The translations under genes and the position numbers were made by a program. Positions 13,348-24,800 of a stretch of DNA of 64,000 nucleotides are shown here, piece after piece. This DNA is from Deuterostichococcus epilithicus. Taxonomy: Eukaryota > Chlorophyta > Trebouxiophyceae > Prasiolales > Stichococcaceae. The DNA lies in the NCBI GenBank assembly GCA_033439295.1, contig JAVTLE010000008.1, positions 1,798,001 to 1,862,000 on the forward strand. The letters are read 5' to 3'. Position 1 is the stretch's first letter; each line of letters opens with the position of its first letter. The notes beneath the pieces were generated by a model. The model ran no database searches. It saw only the letters and a program-made list of their open reading frames with translations, and was not told the DNA's origin.

Positions 13348-15080
13348 ATGGCGAGCCCGCTGCAGCGCAGCAGCTGGTCAGCAGCGCCCAGGAGCCTGAC
13401 AGTAGCAGCCACGGCGGCGTATCAGGCTGCTCCGATGCCGCCCTCTCGCTCAGCGGCTGCTCCAATGAAACCGCGCGTGTTCACTGAATTTGCAATTTAC
13501 AAAGGTGCCGCTGGAGCCATTGGCTGCACTCCAGCTGTTTTCCTGTTCCTGTGCCGGCTTGTGCTCCTTGATCACGGCTTTGTTTTCTGCATACGGGTGC
13601 TGATTGCCCTCTGGTGATCCTCCTGCAGGCAAGGGCGCCCTGTGTCTCAAGGCGCGGCCCCTCCTCGAATGCACGCCCGCTGTGCATGCTTTGCTGTTGC
13701 TCACATGCATGCCGCCGCTGGGCTAGAGTCCTGTATGCATGCCAGCCGTGTGAAGGGCGGCGCTCATACGGCCCAGTGCCTGTGCCCCAGGCCATCAAAC
13801 CGGAGTGGCAGGAGACAAATAATGGAGACGTCAGTGTGATGCGCGCTGGCAGCATCTTCCTGGAGTTTGCGCAGGCGGACAGCAGCGTGCAGAGCGGCTT
13901 CGGCCAGCGGAAGTACGACTGGGGCCGGAAGCAGGTGCGCGTGATGGTCACACGGCGCGCTCATCTGACGATAAGCGCATGTGCTGCACTGCGGCCCATG
14001 CGGTTGACACCACCTGTGGTGCAAGGCAAGCGGTGCATTGGCATTGCATACCTTGAAGATGATCAGCCGAGATGCAAGTGTCGTGAGTCGAAACCTTTTG
14101 GCCCTTTTCGGTGCAGACGTTTGCGCTCAGCCCCTCGGAGATGGGCAATTTGATTGTCAGCAACAGCTTCTCGCTCATTCACGACCCAATGAAGGGACAA
14201 CCGTAAGTCGCTCCATCTGAATACCGCCTATTGCTGGACTGTATACACAATGCCTTGCAACTCGTACACAGGTAATTGTAGCGCATGCATGGTCGGAAAA
14301 GCATCGTGTCTGCTGCTTGCAGGAATGAGGGCACAGGTAAGTGGTGCCGTCCTGCCCGTTGCCGCAGTCTTCGTTTGCAGTGCAAGACTTTGGGCAGCGT
14401 ATGCTACAAATCATGACGGGAGCACCACAGGGAAACCCAGCTCTCGGAGTCTCATCATCCTGTGGCAATTATTCGACGGTGCCTTGCGCACGGCAGGAGC
14501 TTTGTGACTGACTCGGCTGCCACTGCCTCGTCTGCAGTGCTGAAGACGCTGCGGGTCGCACCCATGCAAGACAGCGGGGGCGTGATGCTCACGCTCCAGG
14601 TGAGCTCCGCTCACCAGCATCAGATGAGTGCAGAATACCATGCTAATCCCAGCACATTGAGGCATAATGGCAAACAAAGCGCCCCGTTTGATCTTGATGT
14701 CCTGTGCATTGCATCTTGGTGGCTTCCACTGGACTCAGGTGAAGGACCCGAGCCTCCAGGGCGGCCAGCAGTATGTGTCAGTACCGGTGACAGATAGCGA
14801 ACTCGCCGTCATCAGATCGGTCGTCAACGTGCGCACCTCTGGTGTCCCGGTGAAGTGCCCACTTGTGCTGTGTGCCGGGATGAGCTTTGGCATCTTCAGA
14901 GCCGCAGAGTGACGGCCGCCATGTCTGCTGCGTCACTGACAGTCGCCTCGTCCTGCACGAGTAGCTCAACTCCGCTGCTGTGCCCTGCAGTTTGTCATCC
15001 CGCGCGCCCTGGGCTTCGACCAGGTGTTCAACACGGAGTCGATGGCGCAGTACCCGCCCAGCGATGGCCCGCCGTTCTGA
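13348..15080 (+). CDS. WHY: Whirly single-stranded DNA-binding protein, plastid type
   Basis: Whirly proteins bind single-stranded DNA as tetramers. In plants they protect organelle genomes and also act in nuclear transcription. Exon 1 (13348 to about 13503) encodes an Ala/Ser/Arg-rich presequence typical of plastid import, then VFTEFAIYKG. A phase-1 intron joins it to GKGALCLKARP, together forming YKGKGAL, a variant of the family's KGKAAL motif. Later exons give GSIFLEFAQAD and GQRKYDWGRKQ (13790-13934), SPSEMGNLIV and FSLIHDPMKGQP (about 14112-14202), VLKTLRVAPMQDSGGVMLTLQ in part (14537-14599), QQYVSVPVTDSELAVIRSVVN (from 14738) and FVIPRALGFDQVF (from about 14990), ending SDGPPF. All Whirly strands and the central helix are represented. 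An in-frame stop at 13318 supports the start chosen, although an upstream exon at 13058 is possible. Confidence 0.88.
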
Positions 15081-15198
15081 GCGTGATATGCACTGTCCTG
15101 CTTTGGACTGGGCGGCAGCAGTCGGTCCTCGACGTCGCAGACTGGTGCTTGTGTACAGCTTCTCTTGGTTGGTGCCAGTTTAGGATTACAGCGAGTTG

Positions 15199-15208
15199 TT
15201 ACATGTAA
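15199..15208. other. Palindromic TTACATGTAA: candidate two-way polyadenylation signal
   Basis: TGTAA is the usual polyadenylation signal of chlorophyte genes. Here TGTAA lies at 15204-15208 on the plus strand, 124 nt past the Whirly stop. Its mirror at 15199-15203 reads TGTAA on the minus strand, 30 nt past the stop of the convergent PLP enzyme gene. One 10-nt palindrome could therefore serve both transcripts. No transcript data were available. Confidence 0.5.
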
Positions 15209-15232
15209 CTTTTGAGGGTATGTCAAGCCGCT

Positions 15233-17684
15233 TCACGCCAAGGGGAGTAAGGTTGATGATGCCAGCGTTTCAGCCCTCGTGAATGTGGCATCGGACACAT
15301 TGCCGCCACAGCAGATCACAACTCCGGTCTTGCTGTGTAGCTCCGTGTGTTTTTGCATGTACCTCAGCGAGCACGCGACTGCCATGCCAGCTGCGCCTGT
15401 TGATACGAAACCATGTGCCGCAACTCAGAAAGACGGCCACATTCACAATCACAATAGATTCGACCCGTGTGTTCGAGGCAGGCTCCCTGTCAATGCTGAT
15501 TGAGACGTGCTGCGAGCTGCGTGGAAACGTGCAGCAAGCATTGCTGCCATGAAAGGAGGGAGCACCACCTTCGAGCAGCATGCCGCCGTGATGATCCCTG
15601 ACGGCCAGCATGGCTCGAGCAATCTCCGGCTCTGAGACCGTCACCCAGTCGTCCACGAACCGCGCGCACGGCCTGAAAGTGAGAGCGTCTGGCTCCTACA
15701 CATCAAGGATACTCACCTGCAAGTTTCTCTGCAACTCTGCCACTAAACGCCGCTGCGCATGGACCAGTCAGCGAAATACTGCCTGATGGCATGCATCATG
15801 CACAGGTGAAGCCGTCTGGCGACGATGAGCTGTGGAATTCAAACTGAAACAGTTTGGAACTGAAACATCACACGCATACAAAATCCTCGAGTTCTGCACG
15901 GAAAACAGCACACGCATATAAAAGAGGCACACCACGCCACCGGCGCTGCCGTCGGACAGCGTGTCGCCGCTGGGCTGGTCCACGATGCGGCCGGCCGCCA
16001 CGGAGGCACGCATTACGTCGCTCGCCGCGGGTTGGCAGCCGATAACCGTGATATCCGGGTCCACTGACTTCAGCAGCGTCGCAATTCCTGCGTGGCGCAC
16101 CACCAGGTCGGCCCTCTGATACGGCAGCCCCTGATGTAGCAGCCTCAACACCTCAAGCAGGGAAGAGGCTTCCACTGCCCAGGCCTTTGGCACACAGACG
16201 GTGCACACTCACACAGCAACACACAGCGATGGCAGTGCTGTGCCGTGGATTTCACATACGTGCGCACCCGACGCGAGGCCGCCCCCGCCGACGGGCACGA
16301 ACACGAGCAGGTCGCTGCCGGGCGGCTGCAGCTCGGCCAGCAGCTCCAGCGCGCAAGTGCCGGCGCCGCCCGCCACCTGCCGCGGATATCAGACGTTTTC
16401 ATGCGTGCCCCCATTCATGTCTGCCACGCGACAACGCGTGAGCGTGCTTTGCTGCCAACATGGATTGGCAGCGAAGCAGCCCGCCGGCTCAAATCCTTTC
16501 AGACAGCTCGCCAACCGCCAACAACCGCCAACAACCGCCAGGAATGCAGGTGGCCGCCGCTGTCGTGCGAAGTTGCTGAACAACCACCTGTACCTGTAGG
16601 TCGTTGTAGGGTGAACAGTACAGCGCCCCGCTCTGCTCTGCAACGCGCCGCGCCTCCAGTTCCGCCTCCACCACATCATGTCCAAAGCTCACAACCTCCG
16701 CGCCGCGCTCCCGCAGCGCCGCCACCTTTGACGCCGCCGCGCTGGCGCCTAGGTAGATCTTCGGCCGCACCGGTTGCCTTCGGGCGCATGGCTTTCGAGT
16801 CGTTGCATCTGTGAGAGCCGAAGGCCAGATGCTTCCTGGCCCGATACTCGGGGCTCCTGCTCCGGAGACACGTCACCCTGTGCTCATAACAGACCACCAG
16901 CCAGCCTGGCGATGCATATCTGTAGAGGCACCCTGGGGCTGGAGGCACCCGGGCTGAAGCATAAACGCGATTGCTCACCCGGTCTTCTGCTGCAACGATG
17001 CGCACGCGTGGAGCAGCGCCGCGGCAAAGTTTCCGGATGAGCAGGCGATCAGCCCGCGCTGGAGCTCGTTCCTCGTCAACGAATACGCCTGGTGGACAAC
17101 ACCTAACTTTAACCCTCCATGTCCTGATGAGCGCAGCCATGCACTCACTGCATGACTCGAGCCGGCGCACAGTCAAAGAAGGTGCGCATGGTGCAGCAAC
17201 CAGCCGCAGGCTTGCTACTGCAAGACGGCAAGCGACGCTGCCGCGCCTTGTTCACGGCTCCGCGGGCCTTGAAGGACCCTGTTGCCTGCTGGTTCTCCAG
17301 CTTGAGCAGCATGCGGGGCGCCCCCGACTGCTGCGCAAGCCACGGCGACGGCAGCAGAGCAGTGTGCTGGATGCCGCCACCCTGCACCCGGTCTGCAGCC
17401 TCCCAAGTTTCCACCACCAGCGGATGCAGATTCTGTAGCATCGGAGATGGTTGTTTGTTCAATGTCTCCCGGCAGCCGATGTCGCCGTCGCAGGCATCAT
17501 GTGTGCACGGCATGGGCACAAAAGGCACACAGATGCGCGGCTGTCCCTGCAGTGCCGCCCCGAGCTGGCTATGCATACGGCTCACCAGGTTGCTGGGACC
17601 CCAGCCGGCGGCTGCGAGGGACGCAGCAGCCGCTGTCCTGCTTGCAGTCGGCTTGAAGTGCTCTAGCCCACTGTGTGCCGCCAT
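15233..17684 (-). CDS. PLP-dependent serine racemase / threonine dehydratase-like enzyme
   Basis: A fold-type II PLP enzyme of the serine racemase / threonine ammonia-lyase family, which racemises or deaminates serine and threonine. Exon 1 starts MAAHSGLEHFKP and ends at a GTGAGC donor. Exon 2 opens NLHPLVVETWEAA and contains the PLP lysine in GSFKARGAVNKA (about 17280). Then come CSSGNFAAALLHACAS, the substrate loop (about 17020), PKIYLGASAAASKV (16760), YCSPYNDLQV (16610), GGAGTCALELLAEL (16370), VPVGGGGLASG (16290), IGCQPAASDVMRAS and LSDGSAGGV (16060-15930), VSEPEIARAM and GGMLLEG (15660-15560). The last exon continues the frame as AAGMAVACSL and VVICCGGNVSD. There is no C-terminal ACT domain, which favours serine racemase or a catabolic dehydratase over the biosynthetic threonine deaminase. 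The substrate cannot be fixed from sequence. Upstream in-frame Met codons exist, so the start is moderately sure. Confidence 0.85.
16511..16540. repeat. 10-bp tandem repeat, three copies
   Basis: Three consecutive near-identical copies of ACAACCGCCA, the first beginning CC, lie in an intron of the PLP enzyme gene. This looks like simple slippage expansion with no evident function. Confidence 0.8.
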
Positions 17685-18102
17685 ATGTGCGGTGTCGACC
17701 GGTGCAGTGCACGCCGTGCACATGCAATGAGAGTCTTGCGCCGCCCGCAGCCTGGAAACAGCTCTAAGTGTAGCAGAGTGCTGGAGAGGAAATCTTGCGA
17801 GCAGCAACATGTCATATGGAAGCGGATCATGAGACGGCATGCAGTGCTATCATCGACACCTGGCATGTGCTCCAAAACCTGAAGTCTCGGAGCATGTCGG
17901 AGTTCAACGTTCGACGAGATGGTGTATGATACCAAGCCGTGCCCTACGATATTTCATCAAATATTGAGCTGATACCGTCAAGGTCTCCCCCGGCAGCCTT
18001 ATGGTGGCGCTTCACGAAATACACCGTGCATCCCTTGAAGTGCATCTGCAAGCTGGAGCAGATTGTCTGCAAATCTGCAAGGCGCGTTCATGATTTCATG
18101 AA
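17685..18102. promoter_or_regulatory. Shared 418-bp upstream region of divergent PLP enzyme and MaoC genes
   Basis: The two start codons face away from each other across about 0.4 kb, so the region must hold both promoters and 5' UTRs. I saw no clear TATA box on either side. Confidence 0.45.
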
Positions 18103-20350
18103 ATGCTTTCCATCGCGCTATTGTCTACCGCGGGCGTGGGCATTGCCATCGCAGCGTATCTGCACGCGGCAAGCGCATACCTGCGGAATGCGGCGATCAA
18201 GACACAGGACCTGCCGGCGCTCTGGCCCATATATTACAGGTTTGAAGACACGACGAGTGGATTGACCTGAAAAACGTCGATGGCAAATCTATTTCCAACC
18301 ATCATGCCCTCATGCAGGGTGTTTATATCGCTGTTGACGAAGCCGCGGCGACTCCAGGCCAGCGGCAACAACAGGCTGCCACCAATGTCCATCACCACAG
18401 GTGCTGCAGCGCTTGACACTGCCTCGACAATATAGTAGTCAAGGAGAAGCCGGTCCCCAAAACCTTCAACCTGCCCTAGTTTTGTGCCGTGCGCAGGGCC
18501 CGTCACCAGCTATGCCAAGCTGGTGCAGTTTTCCGCACTGTGCGGCTGCGCCCCCGACCAGGTTGAGCTCCCCACATGCCAGATTTCATCATGCAGCAAG
18601 AATTCAATTTCCTGGCACGAGCAGTCAAGCCAGCCGCCGGACCGCTGCATCACCACCGCACCACTGACCTGGAAACCCCTTCGTTTGACGCGGCGCAGGA
18701 CTTGCCGCTGCTGTTCTTGGCTGTCCTGTCGTTCCGGCTGTGCATGGCGGCGATGGCGGCGCCCAGCTTCCCCATCTCCGTCCTGGGTGGCGTGCTGTCG
18801 GGCTACTGCGCAATCCAGCTGCGAGCGGTGCCGGCGCACGAGCCGCTGTGCTTAAGGCAGGCATGCTGTGGGCTTCCCTTGTGGTCGCTTCTTCCGGTCT
18901 CCGAGCTCAATTGGCGCTGTCGAGCTACCGGATTATCCAGCTGCCGATGGTGTCGGCGCACGAGCAGCTGTCCTTGAGGCAGGTATGCTGTGGCCCGACG
19001 CTCTGTCACATGAGCTGGCAACTCTGCCAGGCCTGTGTGTGATTGGGCCATCAACCTCACTGTCGCGATATCATGTGCACACAGCCAAATCATGCTGTTG
19101 GTGTGGCAGGATGGACCTGCAGCCGCAGCTGCGCACCACCGGCACGGGCAACACAGAGTATGACATCACCGTCAGCGCGACCACGGCTACCGGTGCGGTC
19201 CCAGCTGCCTCCATGAACCTCCACATCGTCCGTTCTGGCACAGTCGCTTTCTTGAAGTGGCCGTGATGAGCCCGGGGGCATGTTGTGCGACCACACAGTA
19301 GACAGTCACGTCATGCGCCTGTCGTGAAATGGCACTGGCCAACTGTAGGGCTTCTGGTCGTTCACTGTGCACGGAGATTCTGCGCCGCTGCTCCTCAGGG
19401 GAGTTGGTGTGGCGCGATTGCAGCACCTTCACCGTCATCGGCAGCAGGCGAGAACGGCGGCCAAAGCAGGTCCGGCAGATTGCTCACTGCAGCTACATGA
19501 GGAGCGTCAGAGGCAGCACCCCGCCAGCGGTGCCCTAACTTCAGCTTGGCTCAAGCTCTCCCGCGCAATGTGCTGCGCCAGGCGGAGGCGGCGGCAGGCG
19601 AAGTGGGGAAGGAGGCCCGGTGGAGGGAGCTCGCCGAGTGGCAGCTGGGCTCCGACGCCGGGCGCCGCTTCGCCGCCGTGAACGGAGGTGCGCGTCTTCT
19701 GTTGCGTGCGCGGCCAGCGAGCAGTGTGGCAGCACTGCACCTGTCGCCGCTTGGGACGCTATACTTGTGCTGAGTTGCCGAAGCTGGTGACTGGCATGCA
19801 GATGTCAACCCAATCCACATGGCCGCCTGGTGCGCCAAGCTCTTTGGCTTCCGGTCCAACATCGCCCACGGCATGCTGCTGCTGGCGCGCTGCGTGCAGT
19901 CCGCTCAGACTGCAGGTGCAGGATTCCAGATACTGCCCTCATATTGCAGCGCATGTTGCAATTTATGCGACATCACAGGCAGTAACATATGCACAACGAA
20001 GATATGCACACCGAACTACCCACCGTGTCAGAGTATGGGTGTGGAGAGTTGGCTGCATGACCCTGATGCCCGTGGGTCTCCGACTGAGAAGGTCTTGCGT
20101 ATTGCTGCCGGCAGGGGCCGGGAATGCCTACCCAAAAGCCATCCAGGCGGTGCTAAAGCGCCCGCTGCTGCTGCCAGGGCGGGTGCAATGCCGCATGCAG
20201 GAAGGCGGTGGCCGCGGTCATGGGGTTGCAGATTGGCCGCAGCATTTTGTAAACAGCAGGCAATTTGCCATCGCTGCGGCTGGCAGTGCTGCCGGCAAGG
20301 AGAGCATCACCGGCCAGCTGTTGTGGGATGTGCAGGGGCACAAGCTGTAA
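18103..20350 (+). CDS. MaoC / hot-dog fold (R)-hydratase or 3-hydroxyacyl-thioester dehydratase
   Basis: The gene encodes a double-hot-dog protein resembling type 2 hydroxyacyl-thioester dehydratases, which hydrate or dehydrate enoyl/3-hydroxyacyl thioesters in fatty-acid metabolism. Exon 1 starts MLSIALLSTAGVGIAIAAYL, a hydrophobic helix that could anchor the protein or target it to an organelle. Further exons give GPVTSYAKLVQFSALCG (18510), DLPLLFLAVLSFRLCMAAMA then FPISVLG (18700-18790, matching the family's LP..YPHVLAFPLHMALM), DLQPQLRTTGTGNTEYDI (19110) and GELVWRDCSTFTVI (19400). The catalytic hydratase motif is DVNPIHMAAWCAKLFGFRSN followed by IAHGM (19800-19875). The C-terminal strands are LKRPLLLPGRVQCRM and ESITGQLLWDVQGHKL. 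The exon between 18790 and 18990 exists as two diverged copies. Exons between 18240 and 18510 are unresolved. Confidence 0.78.
18801..18992 (+). repeat. Tandem duplication of one MaoC exon (two copies, 122-bp spacing)
   Basis: About 70 nt at 18801-18870 recur at 18923-18992 with roughly 80% identity by eye. Each copy encodes an equivalent peptide (CAIQLRAVPAHEPLCLRQ and RIIQLPMVSAHEQLSLRQ) and is followed by a splice-donor-like site. That site is GC (GCATGC, 18861) in copy 1 and GT (GTATGC, 18983) in copy 2. The similarity extends weakly upstream to about 18767 and 18888. Confidence 0.75.
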
Positions 20351-21043
20351 TGCTGGCAAATGTGACAATACCAACTGGTGGGGAAGTTGCTTGTGGTTGA
20401 AGAGAGCTTTACAAACGAGGAGACCTGGTCACACCAAAACCTCTGTCATATCAAGCAGCCGTCCAATGCAAACAAGAGAAACTCAGGCGTAGACCACCAC
20501 TTGGTCCCCTGAGCAGAAGTCTGCCAGTCAACGAATTCATACAGCAGTCCTGCCGGCCGGGCACCTATGGATCACTCTCAACAGCGTCACGCGCCTGTGA
20601 CACAGCTGTGATCCTGCAACACCAACCCTATATAAGTGGCACCCCCTCAAGCAGATTCTGATCTGGCAATCAACGATTGCACGACACAAGCGACTGTCCC
20701 CGAGAAAAGCGCCTCGCTGTTGCGGCGCGTCCCTTCAACCTGGGGAGTGCTCCTCTGAATTCAAAACCCCATATATGTGAATACTGTAACCTGATGCCCG
20801 GCGTCATAAGCGGCCAGGCATGCTCCTCACGGCCCCGCTGCGGACAACACAGCGGGGCGCTCGGAGGCGGGTGGCAACTGCCCTGCTGCCAGCCCGCGTG
20901 TTTGTTGTGCTCCTGTCTATGCGCACTCTCTGTACTGTACAGACTTCGGCTTCGGAACTTGTGTATACCCCCTGAGGTGAGGCGAGGAAGACTAGTATAA
21001 AGGCGCGCGCCGGCCGACTACGGCGGCCTCCTGAAAGCGCGCC
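20351..21043. promoter_or_regulatory. Upstream region with two TATA-like boxes
   Basis: TATATAAG lies at 20629-20636 and TATAAAG at 20996-21002. The second is 48 nt before the ATG at 21044, a normal spacing for a TATA promoter with a short leader. No conserved protein is evident between the boxes. TGTAA at 20346-20350 overlaps the MaoC stop codon, and another TGTAA near 20785 could end the MaoC transcript. Confidence 0.4.
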
Positions 21044-21829
21044 ATGGCCGCTGCCGCTGGCGCCGGCGTTGAGGGGAGGGTCGTGGCCAGCCGCAGCGCC
21101 AGGGCTGCAGTGCCGGCGCGTGTGTGCTTCTTCCACCCGCTGCTGCGGGGTCATTCGTTCAGCTGCCCGCAAGGCGGCAGCGCCGCTTGCGCCTCCCGAC
21201 TGAAGGTTGAGGTGCCCCGGCACAGCGTGCCGGGGCGCTGCCCGCCAGGGACGCCAGATGGGGGCGGCACCCCAGGCTGTGCGGCGCCGCGTGCGTGGCG
21301 CGTGCATGTGCAGCTGCTGCTGTTGCTATTGCTCCGACCCTTGCCGCTGCGCCGCTGCCGCCTGCCGCAGGCCGGAGCACACGGTGCCGTCGCCTCAGTG
21401 GAGGCACAGTCCGGCCAGCTCGCAGCGCGGCCGGCGGTGGCAGCGACTGCGCGGTGCGGGGGGGGCGCGCGCGCCGCGACGGGCACAGCCCTTCAATTCA
21501 AGCTGCCGGCGCCGCCGGCGCCAAGGCTGCCGGACGAGCCCCCCGGCGAGCCGCGCCAGCTGGTCTGCCACTGCCGCGACAGAATGGAGAAGGAGAACTT
21601 GTGCTGCCCGCCGAATTGGCCGCTGCCGCCGCGCTGGCCTTCGATCGGGCTGCAGCTGCTGGCCTCCTCCCTGCAGGCCGACAGATGTGGGTATCAGTAC
21701 ACCTGTGTCAATCACCAACACAATCGGACCCACTCGACAGCCCCGCAGATGCTAGCTGTCCTTGTCGCAGGCAGAGCCCGTACAGTACATAAAAGCACAG
21801 CTTGCAGCCGCACAGGGGCAACACAGTGA
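21044..21829 (+). CDS. Unrecognised single-exon ORF, possible organelle-targeted protein
   Basis: A 261-codon open frame starts in a good context (GCCATGG) 48 nt after a TATA box. The N-terminus (MAAAAGAGVEGRVVASRSAR) is Ala/Arg/Ser-rich and could be a transit peptide. The rest is Pro/Arg/Cys-rich with a short Leu run and no family I recognise. All three plus-strand frames stay open here because of the high GC content, so frame choice is weak. The 3' end overlaps the convergent ACT-repeat gene at 21712-21829, so the real gene may splice or stop earlier. Confidence 0.3.
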   Translation: MAAAAGAGVEGRVVASRSARAAVPARVCFFHPLLRGHSFSCPQGGSAACASRLKVEVPRHSVPGRCPPGTPDGGGTPGCAAPRAWRVHVQLLLLLLLRPLPLRRCRLPQAGAHGAVASVEAQSGQLAARPAVAATARCGGGARAATGTALQFKLPAPPAPRLPDEPPGEPRQLVCHCRDRMEKENLCCPPNWPLPPRWPSIGLQLLASSLQADRCGYQYTCVNHQHNRTHSTAPQMLAVLVAGRARTVHKSTACSRTGATQ

Positions 21830-24800
21830 TGCACACTGCGCCATTGGCTTGGCGTTGGAACAGGACGCAAGAGGGTGCTGGTGAGACACGTCAGCATGAA
21901 GCCGCACCCAATATCGACGAGGCGGCCGCCAATGGCCGCACAGGCCTCCTCGACTGTGCACCGCTCGGGTGCGCTGCCGTCAGCGTTCATCACGTAGAAC
22001 GTGTGCCCGCTGCTGTTGTTCACCGCATACGTCTTGACCTGCGGCGACGTCAGAAGAGTTTTTCAGAGACCTGGGGCGAAAGGCTTCAGCGACAGAACGA
22101 AGCTGATTATCAGCAACTGTCGACGTAGCCAGTACGTCTGCATGCGCGTGTTGCCTGAGGATGGGGCAGGGGTCTGCCGGCCTCCAACGGCTGAAAAGAT
22201 GAGTCACGAGAGTGCCCAGCTGACTCATCGCAAGGGGTAGAGGAAAAGATCACATAAAGTGAGCACGTACGAACTCAGTATCCAACTGGCTTCCTCACGA
22301 CTCCGTACCGAGTGTTCGGCTGTAACACTTTCGCCGACACAGTACTGCAAGAGTCGCCAGTGTCGAAGGAAGGGACTCTGCGGCAAGGGACAGCCGCCGC
22401 CACAGGCGCAGCACACCAGCCCGCCCTTGGCACTCGACTCTGCACGCACCTTGGCGCGGGTGACTGAGAGGTTGGCGGCCTTGAGCACGCGCGTCAGCGC
22501 GGCGAGGCAGCCGAAGCGGTCGACGCTGTGCACGTGGACTTTGAGGCCCTTGGGGTGTCGCCGCTGCACGGACGCCACCAGCATTGCGCGCAGCCGCGCG
22601 GCCTGGCCCTCGTCCCAGGTCTGCACCCCGCCGCGCGGACGGACATAAAACTGCAGGGCGACAGTGGGCGCACTGAATCAGCAGGGAGTCGTGGCCTGGG
22701 TCCACAGGGGGCGGGTGGCTGAAGAAGACGGGGCCCAGTACAGCAGCAAGCGCAGAGATATGTATTTTTAAAGCAGCGTGGAGCCGGATCGTCTCAACAA
22801 ACTCGCAGACACCATGCCTGCCAGCACAAGGACGGAGTTGCAAATCCGCCGGCAATGCGCACCGCGCCTGCTGCCGCCAATAAATGGCGCATCGCTCATG
22901 GGAGCAGATTACCCACCTCCTGGTGCGCATAACCGTCGTGGGCGTCGATAGTGGCGTGGAACACCTCATAGCCGCAGTCCGCCAACGTGCACACGGTGTC
23001 GAACAGCAGCTTGGCGCGGTCCTTGCACTTGATGTCCACCATCCAGTACCCGCTGCGGCCGCAGTAGGCGATGTCCACGTCCGGCCGGCTGTGCTTGGGC
23101 GACCTGCGGGCGGGAGGAGCGGAGTGTCGCAGGGACGGTGGAAACTGCACAGGGGTGCCGGTCGCGGTGGAGGCAGCTACACGATGGCAACCGCATGGCC
23201 TGCAGCCAGACCAGACACCGAGACCGCCGCGACCCACTGGTCTGCTGGTTGACAAGGGCAGCCTAGCACGGTTGCAGGACCAACCTGAAGGAGGCGTCGG
23301 GGCTGGTGGTGGGGCTGCTGCCCATGGCCGCTGCGGCAGCGGCGGCGGCGGCCGCCAGGTCTGAGTGCACCGAGCCGGCGCTGTCGGACATGGGGCCGTT
23401 GAAGGCCGCCATGCTGCTCTGGGGGCAGCCGTCGCAGCCCTTGCCAGCCGACAGGTCGTAATGGCAGCTAGCCTCCGCAAGCATGAGCTGGTGCAGCCGC
23501 CTGTCGTGGTGCACCTCACCCCGCACCTGCAAAAGTGCCGGCAAACACCCTCAGCAACTGAGTTGAGAAGTCGCCAGCAACCCCTGCGTAGACAATGGTG
23601 ACAGGGTGCAGCCCTGTCGACCGGATCGAATGCAGGGCAGCTTTTCAGTAGGTGTGCAGTATACGGACCTTGTGGATGTCCACGGTGCCGCGGCCGTCTG
23701 GGCTCATCATGACGAGCAGCAGCTGCTGCAGCCGCTGCAGCTTGATGCCGTCTTGGATGGGCTGTCCCTTTGCTGTCACGCTGAGCACGAATGCCACGCG
23801 GCTGGCGTATGTCCACACCTGCAGCGCATCCATGTCGGTATCGCATCAGGCTCACAGAGTCGGAAGGCAGCCCAGCAAATCCAGCTGCGTCAGGGACCGG
23901 CTAATTGCCGCGCGCACTGAGGCAAAGCACAGTGGCTGTTCACTCGACGCACAAGCACGCGATGAAAGCCGCAGAAACGCACTGCCGCGGAGCGGACGTT
24001 GCAGCCATTGGTGGTCAGCAGCTGTGTCACGTCGGCCAGCAGGCCTGGGCTGTCTAGTCCCGCCAGTTCAAACACCGTCGTCTCCACGCGGTGCGGGTCG
24101 TCCGTGAGGTCGCCGTTGGCCACGACCTCCTCCTCCAGCCCGAAATTGACGTTCAGCATCTGCGATTCGTGAGGCGCCGGCACATCAGCAATGCGGCAAA
24201 AGCTGTCAGGTAGGTGCGCCTGCTCCTGCACCCAACAGCTGCTCGGCGTCTGGTCGGCAGTCGAGCTGACGGCCAGCAACCCGAACCTGACGACAGTCTT
24301 CTTCGACAGAGTACTATCAACAGAAGCACTACAGCTGACCTCGGCACGGCTGTCAGCACATACTCTAACGACTTGGGACCTCGGGCAGCAACAACCGCGC
24401 AGCAGCAAGCGACGGGCGGGCGCACAGCAGAGACACATCACTGCAAAGCAGACCGTGCGTTGACAAAGGGCAGAGGTCGCGAAGGCAGAGCGGCAGTCGG
24501 TCGGGCATGCATGACTAACCTTCTTGATGGAGTCGATTTTGCGGGGGCACCGCACCGGTCCGCCTCCCATCTCCTGCAGCTCGAACACTGCAAAGACACG
24601 GAAGCAGCATCAGCATGCATGCACGCTCGGACACCCCGCCGCAGCCCAAGCCTTTTCCGTTCCAACTTTGTGCCCCAACCCGGACGGCGCTGGCACGCAG
24701 CTGAACGTTGCGCGCAGGCTGCCATCCCCACAAACCCTCCAGTTGTGATCGCAGCGTGAAGCTTAAACCTTGCACGTTACACAGTTCCCAGCGCTGTGGG

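Noticed and set aside
15900-15935. TATAAAAG-like TATA box on the plus strand
   Set aside because: It lies inside an intron of the leftward PLP enzyme gene, with no plus-strand gene starting downstream.
18234-18506. 90-codon minus-strand ORF with protein-like composition
   Set aside because: It lies within the plus-strand MaoC gene between its exons, has no family match that I recognise, and would need an independent gene in an intron.
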